From a virus: a stretch of DNA of 21,519 nt. Positions 6,814 through 13,277 of the stretch are shown piece after piece. A model generated the notes under the pieces. That model saw only the letters and a program-made list of their open reading frames with translations, did not search any database and had not been told where the DNA came from. The stretch spans positions 1 through 21,519 of the IMG/VR virus record IMGVR_UViG_3300025759_000832; one strand, given 5' to 3'. Within the stretch, counting starts at the first letter, position 1, and each line of letters starts with the position of its first letter. The position numbers and the translations under genes are program-made.

Positions 6814-7905
6814 ATGGCCGAAACAGATAAGAAAATTGAGGCAATGGAACAGGAAGTTAGCGAAGCGAGTGTAAACCCGCAAGCTGATGCACCGAAGAAA
6901 GGCGCTGTAGCGGCTGAACCTACGCATTTAAAAAATGATGCGGAAGATTTAGGTGCGGCTGTTGTTAAACCAACAGACAGCAATCCAGATGCTTCAAAAT
7001 CTACAAAACCTGTTACTGGTGATGCTCAACAAAAAAGTCAAGGTGCTGCTGATGCAATGCCAAAACTAAAAGAGGGCTCTAAAGAAACAGAAAAAACTCC
7101 TGACGATAAAGAAGAAAAATCCGAAATGATGCACGACAACGACAAGAAAAAGGAACCAATGAAAGCTGGTTACAAAGAAGAAGTTGATGCGCTAGTTGGA
7201 GATGCTGACTTATCTGAAGAGTTTAAACAGAAAGCTGCGACAATTTTTGAAACTGCGATTAAAGCAAAAGTAAAAGAAGAATCTCAAAGATTACAAGGCG
7301 AGTACGAAACTAAATTAAAAGAAGATACTGAAACTCAAAAAGCTGAGCTTGTTGAAAAAGTAGACTCATACCTAAACTACGTTGTTGAGGAATGGATGCA
7401 AGAAAACAAGATCGCTATTGAAAGAGGTATTAAAGGCGAAATTGCTGAGGACTTTATTGGTGGACTTAAAAAGTTATTTGAAGACCACTATATTGATGTC
7501 CCAGATGAAAAATATAATGTGCTTGAAGATCAAGCTTCTAAAATTGAAGACCTTGAGAAGAAACTTAACGAAGAAATTGAAAAGAATGTTGAACTTAACA
7601 AATCAAATGGTGAGTTAAAAAGAGAAGACATAGCGAAAGCTGTATCTTCTGATTTAACTGACGTTGAAAAAGAAAAGTTTAACAAACTTGCAGAAGAAGT
7701 TGAGTATTCAAACGAGGAAGACTTCACTACTAAAGTTAAGACAATTAAAGAGTCTTACTTTGGTAAAAAAGAAGCTAAATCTAATGATATAGATGATGTG
7801 GCGGTAAGCGATGGATCTACAGTAGAACCTGCAGATTTAACAAACAGCATGGCTGCTTATAGCGCCGCTATAAGTAAAACAAAAGACATTAAGTTGTCAA
7901 AATAA
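6814..7905 (+). CDS. gp22: Prohead scaffolding core protein
   Basis: Main internal scaffold around which the capsid shell assembles. It is later destroyed by the gp21 protease. The product is 363 residues, longer than T4 gp22 (269). Residues 1-115 are low-complexity Ala/Lys/Asp/Glu/Pro and look disordered. Residues about 120-330 are strongly helical and coiled-coil-like (for example QRLQGEYETKLKEDTETQKAELVEKVDSYLNYVVEEWMQEN and KIEDLEKKLNEEIEKNVELNKSNGELK). The YLNYVVEEWMQEN segment near residue 190 is a conserved core motif. The C-terminus carries DLTNSMAAYSAAISKT. No cysteine is present. It has a late promoter, a strong AAGGGAG ribosome binding site, and lies between protease and capsid genes. 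Confidence 0.9.
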   Translation: MAETDKKIEAMEQEVSEASVNPQADAPKKGAVAAEPTHLKNDAEDLGAAVVKPTDSNPDASKSTKPVTGDAQQKSQGAADAMPKLKEGSKETEKTPDDKEEKSEMMHDNDKKKEPMKAGYKEEVDALVGDADLSEEFKQKAATIFETAIKAKVKEESQRLQGEYETKLKEDTETQKAELVEKVDSYLNYVVEEWMQENKIAIERGIKGEIAEDFIGGLKKLFEDHYIDVPDEKYNVLEDQASKIEDLEKKLNEEIEKNVELNKSNGELKREDIAKAVSSDLTDVEKEKFNKLAEEVEYSNEEDFTTKVKTIKESYFGKKEAKSNDIDDVAVSDGSTVEPADLTNSMAAYSAAISKTKDIKLSK

Positions 7906-7928
7906 TAATATAGAGGGAGAAAAATACA

Positions 7929-9278
7929 ATGTATTTATCTGAAACTTACGAAAAGAAATGGCAGCCAGTCCTAGAGCACCCTGATTTACCAAAAATCGGA
8001 GACTCTTACAGACGTGCCGTTACAGCTACTATCTTGGAAAACCAAGAAAGAGCACAAAAAGAAGACAATGCTTTCTTAAACGAAGCAGCGCCTACTAACA
8101 ATACTGGTGGAACTTCAAATTGGGATCCAATTTTAATTTCACTTGTTAGAAGAGCAATGCCTAATTTGATTGCTTATGACATTGCGGGTGTACAACCTAT
8201 GACTGGTCCAACTGGACTGATCTTCGCAATGAGAAGTAGATATACTAACGCTACAGGAAACGAAGCGCTATTTGATGAAGCTGATTCTGATTTCTCAGCA
8301 AGAAACGCTGCTGGTGATTCAACTTCAGGTCAAACTGCAGGTGGTCACGCTGGAACTAACCCAGCTATCTTAAACGATAGTCCGGCTGGTTCATTCACTA
8401 AAGGTGAAGCAATGACAACAGGTACTGCTGAAGCATTAGGAGATTCTTCAAACAACGCATTTGCTGAAATGGCTTTCTCAATTGAGAAAACTACAGTAAC
8501 TGCTAGATCAAGAGCTCTTAAAGCAGAATACACTATGGAACTTGCTCAAGACTTAAAAGCAATCCACGGTTTAGATGCTGAGACTGAATTAGCAAACATT
8601 TTATCTGCTGAGATCCTTGCGGAAATCAACAGAGAAGTTGTTAGATCAGTTTACATCAATGCTGAAAAAGGTGCATCTGCTAATACAGGTACAGTAAACA
8701 CTACTACAGAGGGTATCTTTGATTTAGATACAGACTCAAACGGAAGATGGTCAGTTGAGAGATTCAAAGGTCTTATGTTCCAAGTAGAAAGAGAAGCTAA
8801 CGTTATCGCACAGAGAACAAGAAGAGGAAAAGGTAACATGATTATCTGTTCTTCAGATGTTGCCTCTGCGTTACAAATGGCTGGTGTACTTGACTATGCT
8901 CCTGCATTAAACAATAACCTAAACGTTGACGACACAGGTAATACTTTTGCTGGTGTATTAAACGGTAGATTCAAAGTGTACATTGATCCGTACAGTGCGA
9001 ACAACACAGCTAAACACTACTTCGTAGTAGGTTACAAAGGTACTTCACCTTACGATGCTGGTATGTTCTATTGTCCGTATGTACCTCTACAAATGGTTAG
9101 AGCAGTTGGACAAGATACGTTCCAACCAAAAATCGGTTTCAAAACGAGATATGGCTTAATTGCTAACCCGTTTGCTGAAACTGGTGCGGCTTCAGGTGCA
9201 GTTTCTGCAGTTGAAAATGCTGGTTCTGCTAACTCTAACAGATACTACAGACGTGTTCAAGTAACGAACATTATGTAA
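7929..9278 (+). CDS. gp23: Major capsid protein
   Basis: Forms the hexamers of the icosahedral head (HK97-type fold). It has 449 residues, shorter than T4 gp23 (521) and in the range of marine T4-like phages. The N-terminal propeptide is followed by FLNEAAPTNNTGG. FLNE|A fits the gp21 cleavage pattern (hydrophobic-x-Glu), so maturation is predicted after Glu52, leaving about 397 residues. Conserved segments are ILISLVRRAMPNLIAYDIAGVQPMTGPTGLIFAMRSRY (about 68-105), the stretch around RALKAEYTMELAQDLKAIHGLDAETELANILSAEILAEINREV, and FVVGYKGTSPYDAGMFYCPYVPLQMVRAVGQDTFQPKIGFKTRYGL near the end. The ribosome binding site is AGGGAG. A strong terminator follows. Confidence 0.97.
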   Translation: MYLSETYEKKWQPVLEHPDLPKIGDSYRRAVTATILENQERAQKEDNAFLNEAAPTNNTGGTSNWDPILISLVRRAMPNLIAYDIAGVQPMTGPTGLIFAMRSRYTNATGNEALFDEADSDFSARNAAGDSTSGQTAGGHAGTNPAILNDSPAGSFTKGEAMTTGTAEALGDSSNNAFAEMAFSIEKTTVTARSRALKAEYTMELAQDLKAIHGLDAETELANILSAEILAEINREVVRSVYINAEKGASANTGTVNTTTEGIFDLDTDSNGRWSVERFKGLMFQVEREANVIAQRTRRGKGNMIICSSDVASALQMAGVLDYAPALNNNLNVDDTGNTFAGVLNGRFKVYIDPYSANNTAKHYFVVGYKGTSPYDAGMFYCPYVPLQMVRAVGQDTFQPKIGFKTRYGLIANPFAETGAASGAVSAVENAGSANSNRYYRRVQVTNIM

Positions 9279-9299
9279 TATTTGGGTTATACCAATATC

Positions 9300-9330
9300 A
9301 AAAAAGGCGATCTTTATGGTCGCCTTTTTT
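9300..9330 (+). terminator. Rho-independent terminator after the capsid gene
   Basis: AAAAAAGGCGA, a 9-nt loop, then TCGCCTTTTTT: a perfect inverted repeat with a GC core and a six-T tail. The matching A run on the left makes it able to work in both directions. It closes the head transcript. Confidence 0.93.
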
Positions 9331-9336
9331 ATTTCT

Positions 9337-9344
9337 ACTAAATA
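9337..9344 (+). promoter_or_regulatory. Variant late-type promoter placed directly at the next ATG
   Basis: ACTAAATA shares the last six bases (TAAATA) of the late consensus and lies just after the capsid terminator. The ATG of the next gene begins 5 nt later, so the expected transcription start falls on the ATG. The same element and spacing occur again before 9582. Confidence 0.5.
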
Positions 9345-9349
9345 CTAAT

Positions 9350-9577
9350 ATGAAAGACGTGCTAAAAAAATATCTTTGGATTTTCTCAATCGCTGCTGGT
9401 ATACTAACAGTGTCACTATTACTATTTCCTAATAAGAAAAATCAATTAGAGTTTATAGAAGAAGAAATAAAAAAAGTACAAACACATCAAAAAATACTTA
9501 CTGAAAAGGAAAAAGAGTTAGAAAAACTTGCCACTGAAAAGGACTGGGAAGAGGTGGATAAGGACACGACTAAATAG
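9350..9577 (+). CDS. Small membrane-anchored coiled-coil protein
   Basis: A 75-residue protein. Residues about 9-27 (LWIFSIAAGILTVSLLLFP) form one membrane segment preceded by basic residues, so the N-terminus is probably cytoplasmic. Residues about 31-70 (NQLEFIEEEIKKVQTHQKILTEKEKELEKLATEKDWEEV) form a charged coiled coil, on the other side of the membrane under that topology. No family is recognised. The layout recalls inner-membrane spanins, but no outer-membrane partner, holin or endolysin is next to it, so this is only a possibility. It has no Shine-Dalgarno sequence, and a late-type element lies 5 nt before its ATG. Its stop codon overlaps the ACTAAATA element of the next gene. Confidence 0.65.
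   Translation: MKDVLKKYLWIFSIAAGILTVSLLLFPNKKNQLEFIEEEIKKVQTHQKILTEKEKELEKLATEKDWEEVDKDTTK
9569..9576 (+). promoter_or_regulatory. Variant late-type promoter placed directly at the next ATG
   Basis: ACTAAATA, identical to the element at 9337-9344 and again 5 nt from an ATG (9582). It overlaps the end of the upstream coding sequence and its TAG stop. Confidence 0.45.
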
Positions 9578-9581
9578 TATT

Positions 9582-10208
9582 ATGACTGTTACAAACTCAC
9601 TATTAAGACAACCTACAAAACTAGATTACGCTAGTCCTACACAGTTTAAATTTAGTATTCTTAAATTACCTAAAGTAGAATATTTTTGTACTTCAGTAAA
9701 TGTACCAGGTATTAGTCTAGGTGACGCAGTACAAGCGACATCACTAAAGAACATACCTATTCCTGGCGACAAGCTAACTTACGAGCCATTACAAATGACT
9801 TTTTTAGTTGATGAGAATTTAGAGAACTTCCAAGAGATACATGGTTGGTTAGTAGGATTAGGATTTCCTAGAGACCACGTTGAATTTAGAAATTTACTTA
9901 CTTCAGGTAATGATAGATTTCCTACTAGAAATGCATCAAACATATCCACAGAAGCTGGTAAAACAAAATTTGCTGCAACAGATGCAGGACCAACACTATC
10001 TGACGCAACACTTACTGTATTGTCTAGTAAAAACAACGCACAAGTAGAAGTAAGATTTAGAGATTTATATCCTACTGGTCTTACTGGTTTACAATATAAT
10101 CAACAGGCCGCTGATGTAGATTATCTAACAGCGACAGTATCATTTAGTTATACAATATATGATTTTGCGAATGTAGGGTCATCAACAACGCAAGTAACCA
10201 CATCATAG
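9582..10208 (+). CDS. Second tail-tube-fold protein (gp19/gp54-like; gene 3 position)
   Basis: A 208-residue protein. The start at 9582 (MTVTNSLLRQ) is preferred over an upstream in-frame start at 9528 that would run far back into the small membrane-protein gene. Residues about 18-110 align by eye with gp19: PTQFKFSILKLPKV against ANQFKVTMPFPG, then FCTSVNVPGISLG against FLCKATSLPAMNIG, then IPIPGDKLTYEPLQMTFLVDENLENFQEIHGWL against IKIAGDRTIDAWTVTCYNDTNFRLKNAFERW. The C-terminal half adds beta strands and ends in YLTATVSFSYTIYDF, similar to the FEVTFSYQYF end of gp19. A tail tube initiator or terminator ring is likely. The position after gp23 is where marine relatives are often annotated with gene 3. 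The exact T4 counterpart is uncertain. Confidence 0.7.
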   Translation: MTVTNSLLRQPTKLDYASPTQFKFSILKLPKVEYFCTSVNVPGISLGDAVQATSLKNIPIPGDKLTYEPLQMTFLVDENLENFQEIHGWLVGLGFPRDHVEFRNLLTSGNDRFPTRNASNISTEAGKTKFAATDAGPTLSDATLTVLSSKNNAQVEVRFRDLYPTGLTGLQYNQQAADVDYLTATVSFSYTIYDFANVGSSTTQVTTS

Positions 10209-10229
10209 ACTTTACAAAATAAAGTTTTT
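10209..10229 (+). terminator. Weak terminator-like hairpin overlapping the uvsY promoter
   Basis: ACTTTA, loop CAAAA, TAAAGT, then TTTT, placed immediately after the stop of the tail-tube-fold gene. The 6-bp stem has a single GC pair, so it is weak. It overlaps the -35 box of the promoter below. Confidence 0.3.
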
Positions 10230-10239
10230 GTGGTATACT
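10211..10239 (+). promoter_or_regulatory. uvsY: Sigma-70-type promoter for uvsY
   Basis: TTTACA, 17-bp spacer, TATACT: each box matches the bacterial consensus at 5 of 6 positions. The expected start near 10246 leaves a 12-nt leader containing GGAG (10249-10252) before the ATG at 10258. This marks the change from late virion genes to genes read by the host polymerase. Confidence 0.7.
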
Positions 10240-10257
10240 ATATATTATGGAGTTATT

Positions 10258-10686
10258 ATGGATTTAGAACAATTACAAGATTTGGCTGATAAGAAACTAA
10301 AAATTAACGATACAGAGTTAGATTTAGAATCATTAAAGACACCTCAATTACACAACGAATTTTTAAAACACTTAACAAAGTTTAAACTACTGTTAAGTAA
10401 AGCACAAATAGAATATTACACACAAAGAAAACAAAAGTGGGAATACTATACTGGTAAAGCACCAGCAGAAGTATATGCTCTTAAACCTTTTAATTTAAAA
10501 ATATTAAAAACAGATGTTGACAAGTATCTGGATTCAGATCCTGAACTAGCCAAGTATAAACAAAAAGTAGATTATATACAAACAGTCGTAGATTTTTTAG
10601 ATAGAACAATCAAACAAATATCAAATCGTGGTTTTCAAATTAAAAACGCTATTGACTGGAGGAAATTTACTAGTGGCGCTATCTAA
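10258..10686 (+). CDS. uvsY: UvsY recombination mediator
   Basis: Loads the UvsX recombinase on single-stranded DNA covered by gp32 during phage recombination and recombination-dependent replication. The product is 142 residues (T4 UvsY is 137). It is helical and basic. The segments LHNEFLKHLTKFKLLLSKAQIEYYTQRKQKWEYYTGKAPAEVY (about residues 34-76) and VDYIQTVVDFLDRTIKQISNRGFQIKNAIDWRKFTSGAI at the end match the UvsY family. The start ATG at 10258 follows GGAG by 5 nt. An in-frame TTG at 10228 lies upstream of the predicted transcription start and is rejected. The next gene is uvsW, the usual partner. Confidence 0.9.
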   Translation: MDLEQLQDLADKKLKINDTELDLESLKTPQLHNEFLKHLTKFKLLLSKAQIEYYTQRKQKWEYYTGKAPAEVYALKPFNLKILKTDVDKYLDSDPELAKYKQKVDYIQTVVDFLDRTIKQISNRGFQIKNAIDWRKFTSGAI

Positions 10687-10688
10687 AA

Positions 10689-12197
10689 ATGACAACCACC
10701 CGATACCTAATCATAGATAAAATAAACGAAGTACATCTTAAAATAGAAGCTGAGGCTGATATTCGTAGAGAACTTGGTGAGTATTTTACATTTGAAGTAC
10801 CAGGCTATAAGTTTATGCCTCAATATCGTAATAGAGTTTGGGATGGTAAGATTAGATTATTCTCATATGCGACTGGTAAAATATATGCTGGTCTTTATCC
10901 TTACATAAAAAATTGGTGTAAAGAAAATGATATACACGTTGTAGATGGTACAAAGATACAAGAAACAAATGTTGATGAAACAAAACTAGATAATCTAATC
11001 AAAGCACTTAAATTACCACATGAAGTTAGAGATTATCAAAGAGAAGCTTTTAGATATTCTGTTGAAAAAAATAGATGTTTACTTGTATCACCCACAGCTA
11101 GTGGTAAATCTCTTATAATCTATCTCATGTTAATATTTAATTTATTACGACTAAAAGATACTAAACAAGACAAAATCCTTATTATAGTGCCCACTACATC
11201 GCTTGTAGAGCAGTTATTTAAAGACTTTAAAGATTATGGTTATAATAGTGAAAGAAACGTACATAGAATATATCAAGGCCATGAAAAAGAAACAAGTAAA
11301 AGAGTTATAATATCTACTTGGCAATCTGTCTATAATTTACCAAAGAAATGGTTTAGTGATTTTGGTATGATAATAGGTGATGAAGCTCACTTATTTAAAT
11401 CTGTGTCGCTCACAAAATTGATGACAAAATTAGAAAAGACAAAATATAGAGTTGGTTTGACAGGAACACTTGATGGTAGTAAAACACACAAACTTGTATT
11501 AGAGGGTTTGTTTGGTGCTGTTAATAAAGTGGTATCTACAAGTGAACTAATAGAAAGAGAACAATTAGCCGAACTAAAAATTATGTGTCTAATATTACAG
11601 CACGATAAAATAGCTAGACACTTCTTAAAAGATAAGACATACCAAGAAGAAATGGATTATTTGGTGTCTAATGAAAAGAGAAATAAATATATAAGAAACT
11701 TGGCGACTTCGCTAAATGGGAATACACTATGTTTATTTCAATATGTAGAAAAACACGGAAAGCATTTATATGAAACTATACGAGACAGAGCAACAGACAA
11801 ACAAGTCTTCTATGTCTTTGGAGGAGTTGATGCTGAACAACGAGAAAAAATTAGAGAAATCACAGAAAAATCTGACAACGCTATTATCGTGGCGAGTTAT
11901 GGGACTTTCTCTACGGGCATTAATATACGGAACTTGCATAACATTATTTTCGCTAGTCCTTCTAAATCTAGGATAAGAAACTTACAATCTATTGGTAGAG
12001 GATTAAGATTAAAAGATAATAACAGCGCAGCAACTTTATATGATATAGCAGATGATATATCTTATAATGGAAAAGAGAATTATACGTTACAACACTTTAA
12101 AGAAAGAATAAATATATACAATGGCGAAGATTTTAATTACGAAATCCATAACGTGGAGTTAATCAATGGTAGCAAAAACACAACCAAATCCGATTAA
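10689..12197 (+). CDS. uvsW: UvsW DNA/RNA helicase
   Basis: Superfamily 2 helicase that unwinds branched DNA and R-loops, moving replication from origin-dependent to recombination-dependent initiation. It has 502 residues. The N-terminal domain (EYFTFEVPGYKFMPQYRNRVWDGKIRLF) is the UvsW-specific DNA-binding part. Motif I is SPTASGKS with Lys140, motif II is DEAH at 231-234, motif III is GLTGT, and motif VI is QSIGRGLR near residue 440. ASYGTFSTGINIRNLHNIIFA is a further conserved helicase block. The start is 2 nt after the uvsY stop with no close Shine-Dalgarno sequence, so coupling is likely. Its end overlaps the next gene by 32 nt. Confidence 0.95.
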   Translation: MTTTRYLIIDKINEVHLKIEAEADIRRELGEYFTFEVPGYKFMPQYRNRVWDGKIRLFSYATGKIYAGLYPYIKNWCKENDIHVVDGTKIQETNVDETKLDNLIKALKLPHEVRDYQREAFRYSVEKNRCLLVSPTASGKSLIIYLMLIFNLLRLKDTKQDKILIIVPTTSLVEQLFKDFKDYGYNSERNVHRIYQGHEKETSKRVIISTWQSVYNLPKKWFSDFGMIIGDEAHLFKSVSLTKLMTKLEKTKYRVGLTGTLDGSKTHKLVLEGLFGAVNKVVSTSELIEREQLAELKIMCLILQHDKIARHFLKDKTYQEEMDYLVSNEKRNKYIRNLATSLNGNTLCLFQYVEKHGKHLYETIRDRATDKQVFYVFGGVDAEQREKIREITEKSDNAIIVASYGTFSTGINIRNLHNIIFASPSKSRIRNLQSIGRGLRLKDNNSAATLYDIADDISYNGKENYTLQHFKERINIYNGEDFNYEIHNVELINGSKNTTKSD

Positions 12198-12615
12198 GAT
12201 TATCAAGTTAATCAATGGTGATGATATTGTATGTACATTACCTGCGCAACAACTAGGTGATAAGTCGCCTTTATTAAGACTTTCAAAACCACTACAAGTT
12301 AAATATATTCCACAGTTTACAGCTCAGGGATTAAAAGATTATGTAGCTCTTATCAAATGGAGCCCCTATACAAAAGACTTTATCTTAACTATTCCAAAAG
12401 ATAAGATTATGACTATTGTAAATGCAAATACTGATATGACTAAAAGCTATAACCATATGATGACAAACTATGATAAATCAGAACCTTTGGCGCAAAAAGA
12501 GAAACCTGCGTCATTTAAAAGAGAAAGATTGAGTGATGAAGATAATGATAGAGTTAATGAAATATTTGATGAGTTTGAAGATGATGAGTTTATTCCTAAA
12601 AAGACTCTACACTAA
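12166..12615 (+). CDS. Small Sm-like protein, function unknown
   Basis: A 149-residue protein. Residues 9-95 look like a small beta barrel: PIKIIKLINGDDIVCTL resembles the first strands of an Sm/LSm fold (hydrophobic strand, NG turn, strand), followed by LRLSKPLQVKYI, VALIKWSPY and FILTIPKDKIMTIV. The C-terminal 40 residues are highly acidic (LSDEDNDRVNEIFDEFEDDEFIP) and probably disordered. I recall similar unnamed proteins in marine T4-like phages. An RNA-binding role would fit an Sm-like fold but is not shown. The ribosome binding site GGAG (12155-12158) inside uvsW sets the start 7 nt downstream. It lies between uvsW and gp55. Confidence 0.6.
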   Translation: MVAKTQPNPIKIIKLINGDDIVCTLPAQQLGDKSPLLRLSKPLQVKYIPQFTAQGLKDYVALIKWSPYTKDFILTIPKDKIMTIVNANTDMTKSYNHMMTNYDKSEPLAQKEKPASFKRERLSDEDNDRVNEIFDEFEDDEFIPKKTLH

Positions 12616-12624
12616 TAGACTCTA
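12602..12624 (+). repeat. Short direct repeat at the end of the Sm-like gene
   Basis: AGACTCTA occurs at 12602-12609 and again at 12617-12624, one copy on each side of the stop codon. It is too short to assign a role. Confidence 0.3.
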
Positions 12625-12648
12625 TTCCTCTGATCGCTCAACAAGCTC

Positions 12649-12677
12649 ATTGTAACACAAAGTTATGAAAAAGTCAA
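12649..12677 (-). promoter_or_regulatory. Possible minus-strand sigma-70 promoter, antisense to the Sm-like gene
   Basis: Read on the minus strand: TTGACT (12677-12672), a spacer of exactly 17 nt, then TACAAT (12654-12649). Both boxes match the consensus at 5 of 6 positions. Transcription would begin near 12642 and run leftward into the 3' end of the Sm-like gene and then uvsW. No minus-strand gene is recognisable there, so the product would be an antisense or small RNA. Confidence 0.4.
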
Positions 12678-12699
12678 CGCTGATTTTGAGCTTAAAACA

Positions 12700-12728
12700 T
12701 TGACAAAAAAGAGGATACCTAGTATATT
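12700..12728 (+). promoter_or_regulatory. gp55: Sigma-70-type promoter for gp55, start site at the ATG
   Basis: TTGACA, 17-bp spacer, TATATT: a full match and a 5-of-6 match to the consensus. Only 6 nt separate the -10 box from the gp55 ATG, so the transcript should begin on or beside the start codon. This lets host polymerase make the late sigma factor. Confidence 0.75.
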
Positions 12729-12734
12729 ATAATT

Positions 12735-13274
12735 ATGGCAGCAAAAAAAGAACATTACGTTAATAACAAAGAGTTTTTAGAGGCTATGAAAGCCTACAAA
12801 AAAAGTGTAAACAAAGCAAAAAGAGAAAAGAAAGATAAACCACCAGTAACTAATTATATTGGTAGTTGTTTTTTAAAGATAGCAAATCATTTATCATATA
12901 GACCTAACTTTATAAATTATACATTTAGAGACGATATGGTTAGTGATGGTATCGAAAACTGTCTACAATACCTAGATAATTTTGATCCTGCTAAATCAAG
13001 TAATCCTTTCGCTTACTTTACACAAATTATATATTACGCATTTATAAGAAGAATACAAAAAGAAAAGAAACAAACTACTATAAAACATAAACTTATTATG
13101 GATAGTAATTATGATGATGTAGCTTTACAGCCAGGTGATGACGCAGAATTTAAAAATCAATTTAGAGAATTCTTACAAAAGAATTTAAAGATGGACGATA
13201 CTCAACCTAAAAAAGTAGAAAAAAAGAAAAAGAAAACTAGAGTAAAAAAATCTACATCTAAATTATTTCACTAA
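12735..13274 (+). CDS. gp55: Late transcription sigma factor
   Basis: Small sigma-70-family protein that replaces the host sigma and directs RNA polymerase to TATAAATA late promoters. It has 179 residues (T4 gp55 is 185). HYVNNKEFLEAMKAYK aligns with the start of T4 gp55. The central part (ANHLSYRPNFINYTFRDDMVSDGIENCLQYLDNFDPAKSSNPFAYFTQIIYYAFIRRIQKEKKQ, about residues 52-115) is the sigma region 2-like core. The C-terminal 30 residues are mostly lysine. In T4 this end carries the sliding-clamp binding motif, and here it ends KSTSKLFH. The start agrees with T4. No Shine-Dalgarno sequence precedes it, and the promoter geometry predicts a leaderless message. Confidence 0.93.
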   Translation: MAAKKEHYVNNKEFLEAMKAYKKSVNKAKREKKDKPPVTNYIGSCFLKIANHLSYRPNFINYTFRDDMVSDGIENCLQYLDNFDPAKSSNPFAYFTQIIYYAFIRRIQKEKKQTTIKHKLIMDSNYDDVALQPGDDAEFKNQFREFLQKNLKMDDTQPKKVEKKKKKTRVKKSTSKLFH

Positions 13275-13277
13275 AAT

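Noticed and set aside
7382-7618. 78-residue + strand ORF inside the scaffold gene
   Set aside because: A frame-shifted reading of a Lys/Glu-rich gene; composition is Leu/Lys only and there is no ribosome binding site.
9528-9581. Upstream extension of the second tail-tube-fold gene
   Set aside because: It would overlap the small membrane-protein gene by 50 nt with residues (PLKRTGKRWIRTRL) unlike the family; the ATG at 9582 gives a sensible N-terminus.
10228-10257. TTG start extending uvsY upstream
   Set aside because: It lies upstream of the predicted transcription start, overlapping the promoter; the ATG at 10258 has GGAG at the right distance.
11770-11976. 68-residue + strand ORF inside uvsW ending in a hydrophobic stretch
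   Set aside because: It overlaps the conserved helicase motifs of uvsW in another frame and has no start signal.
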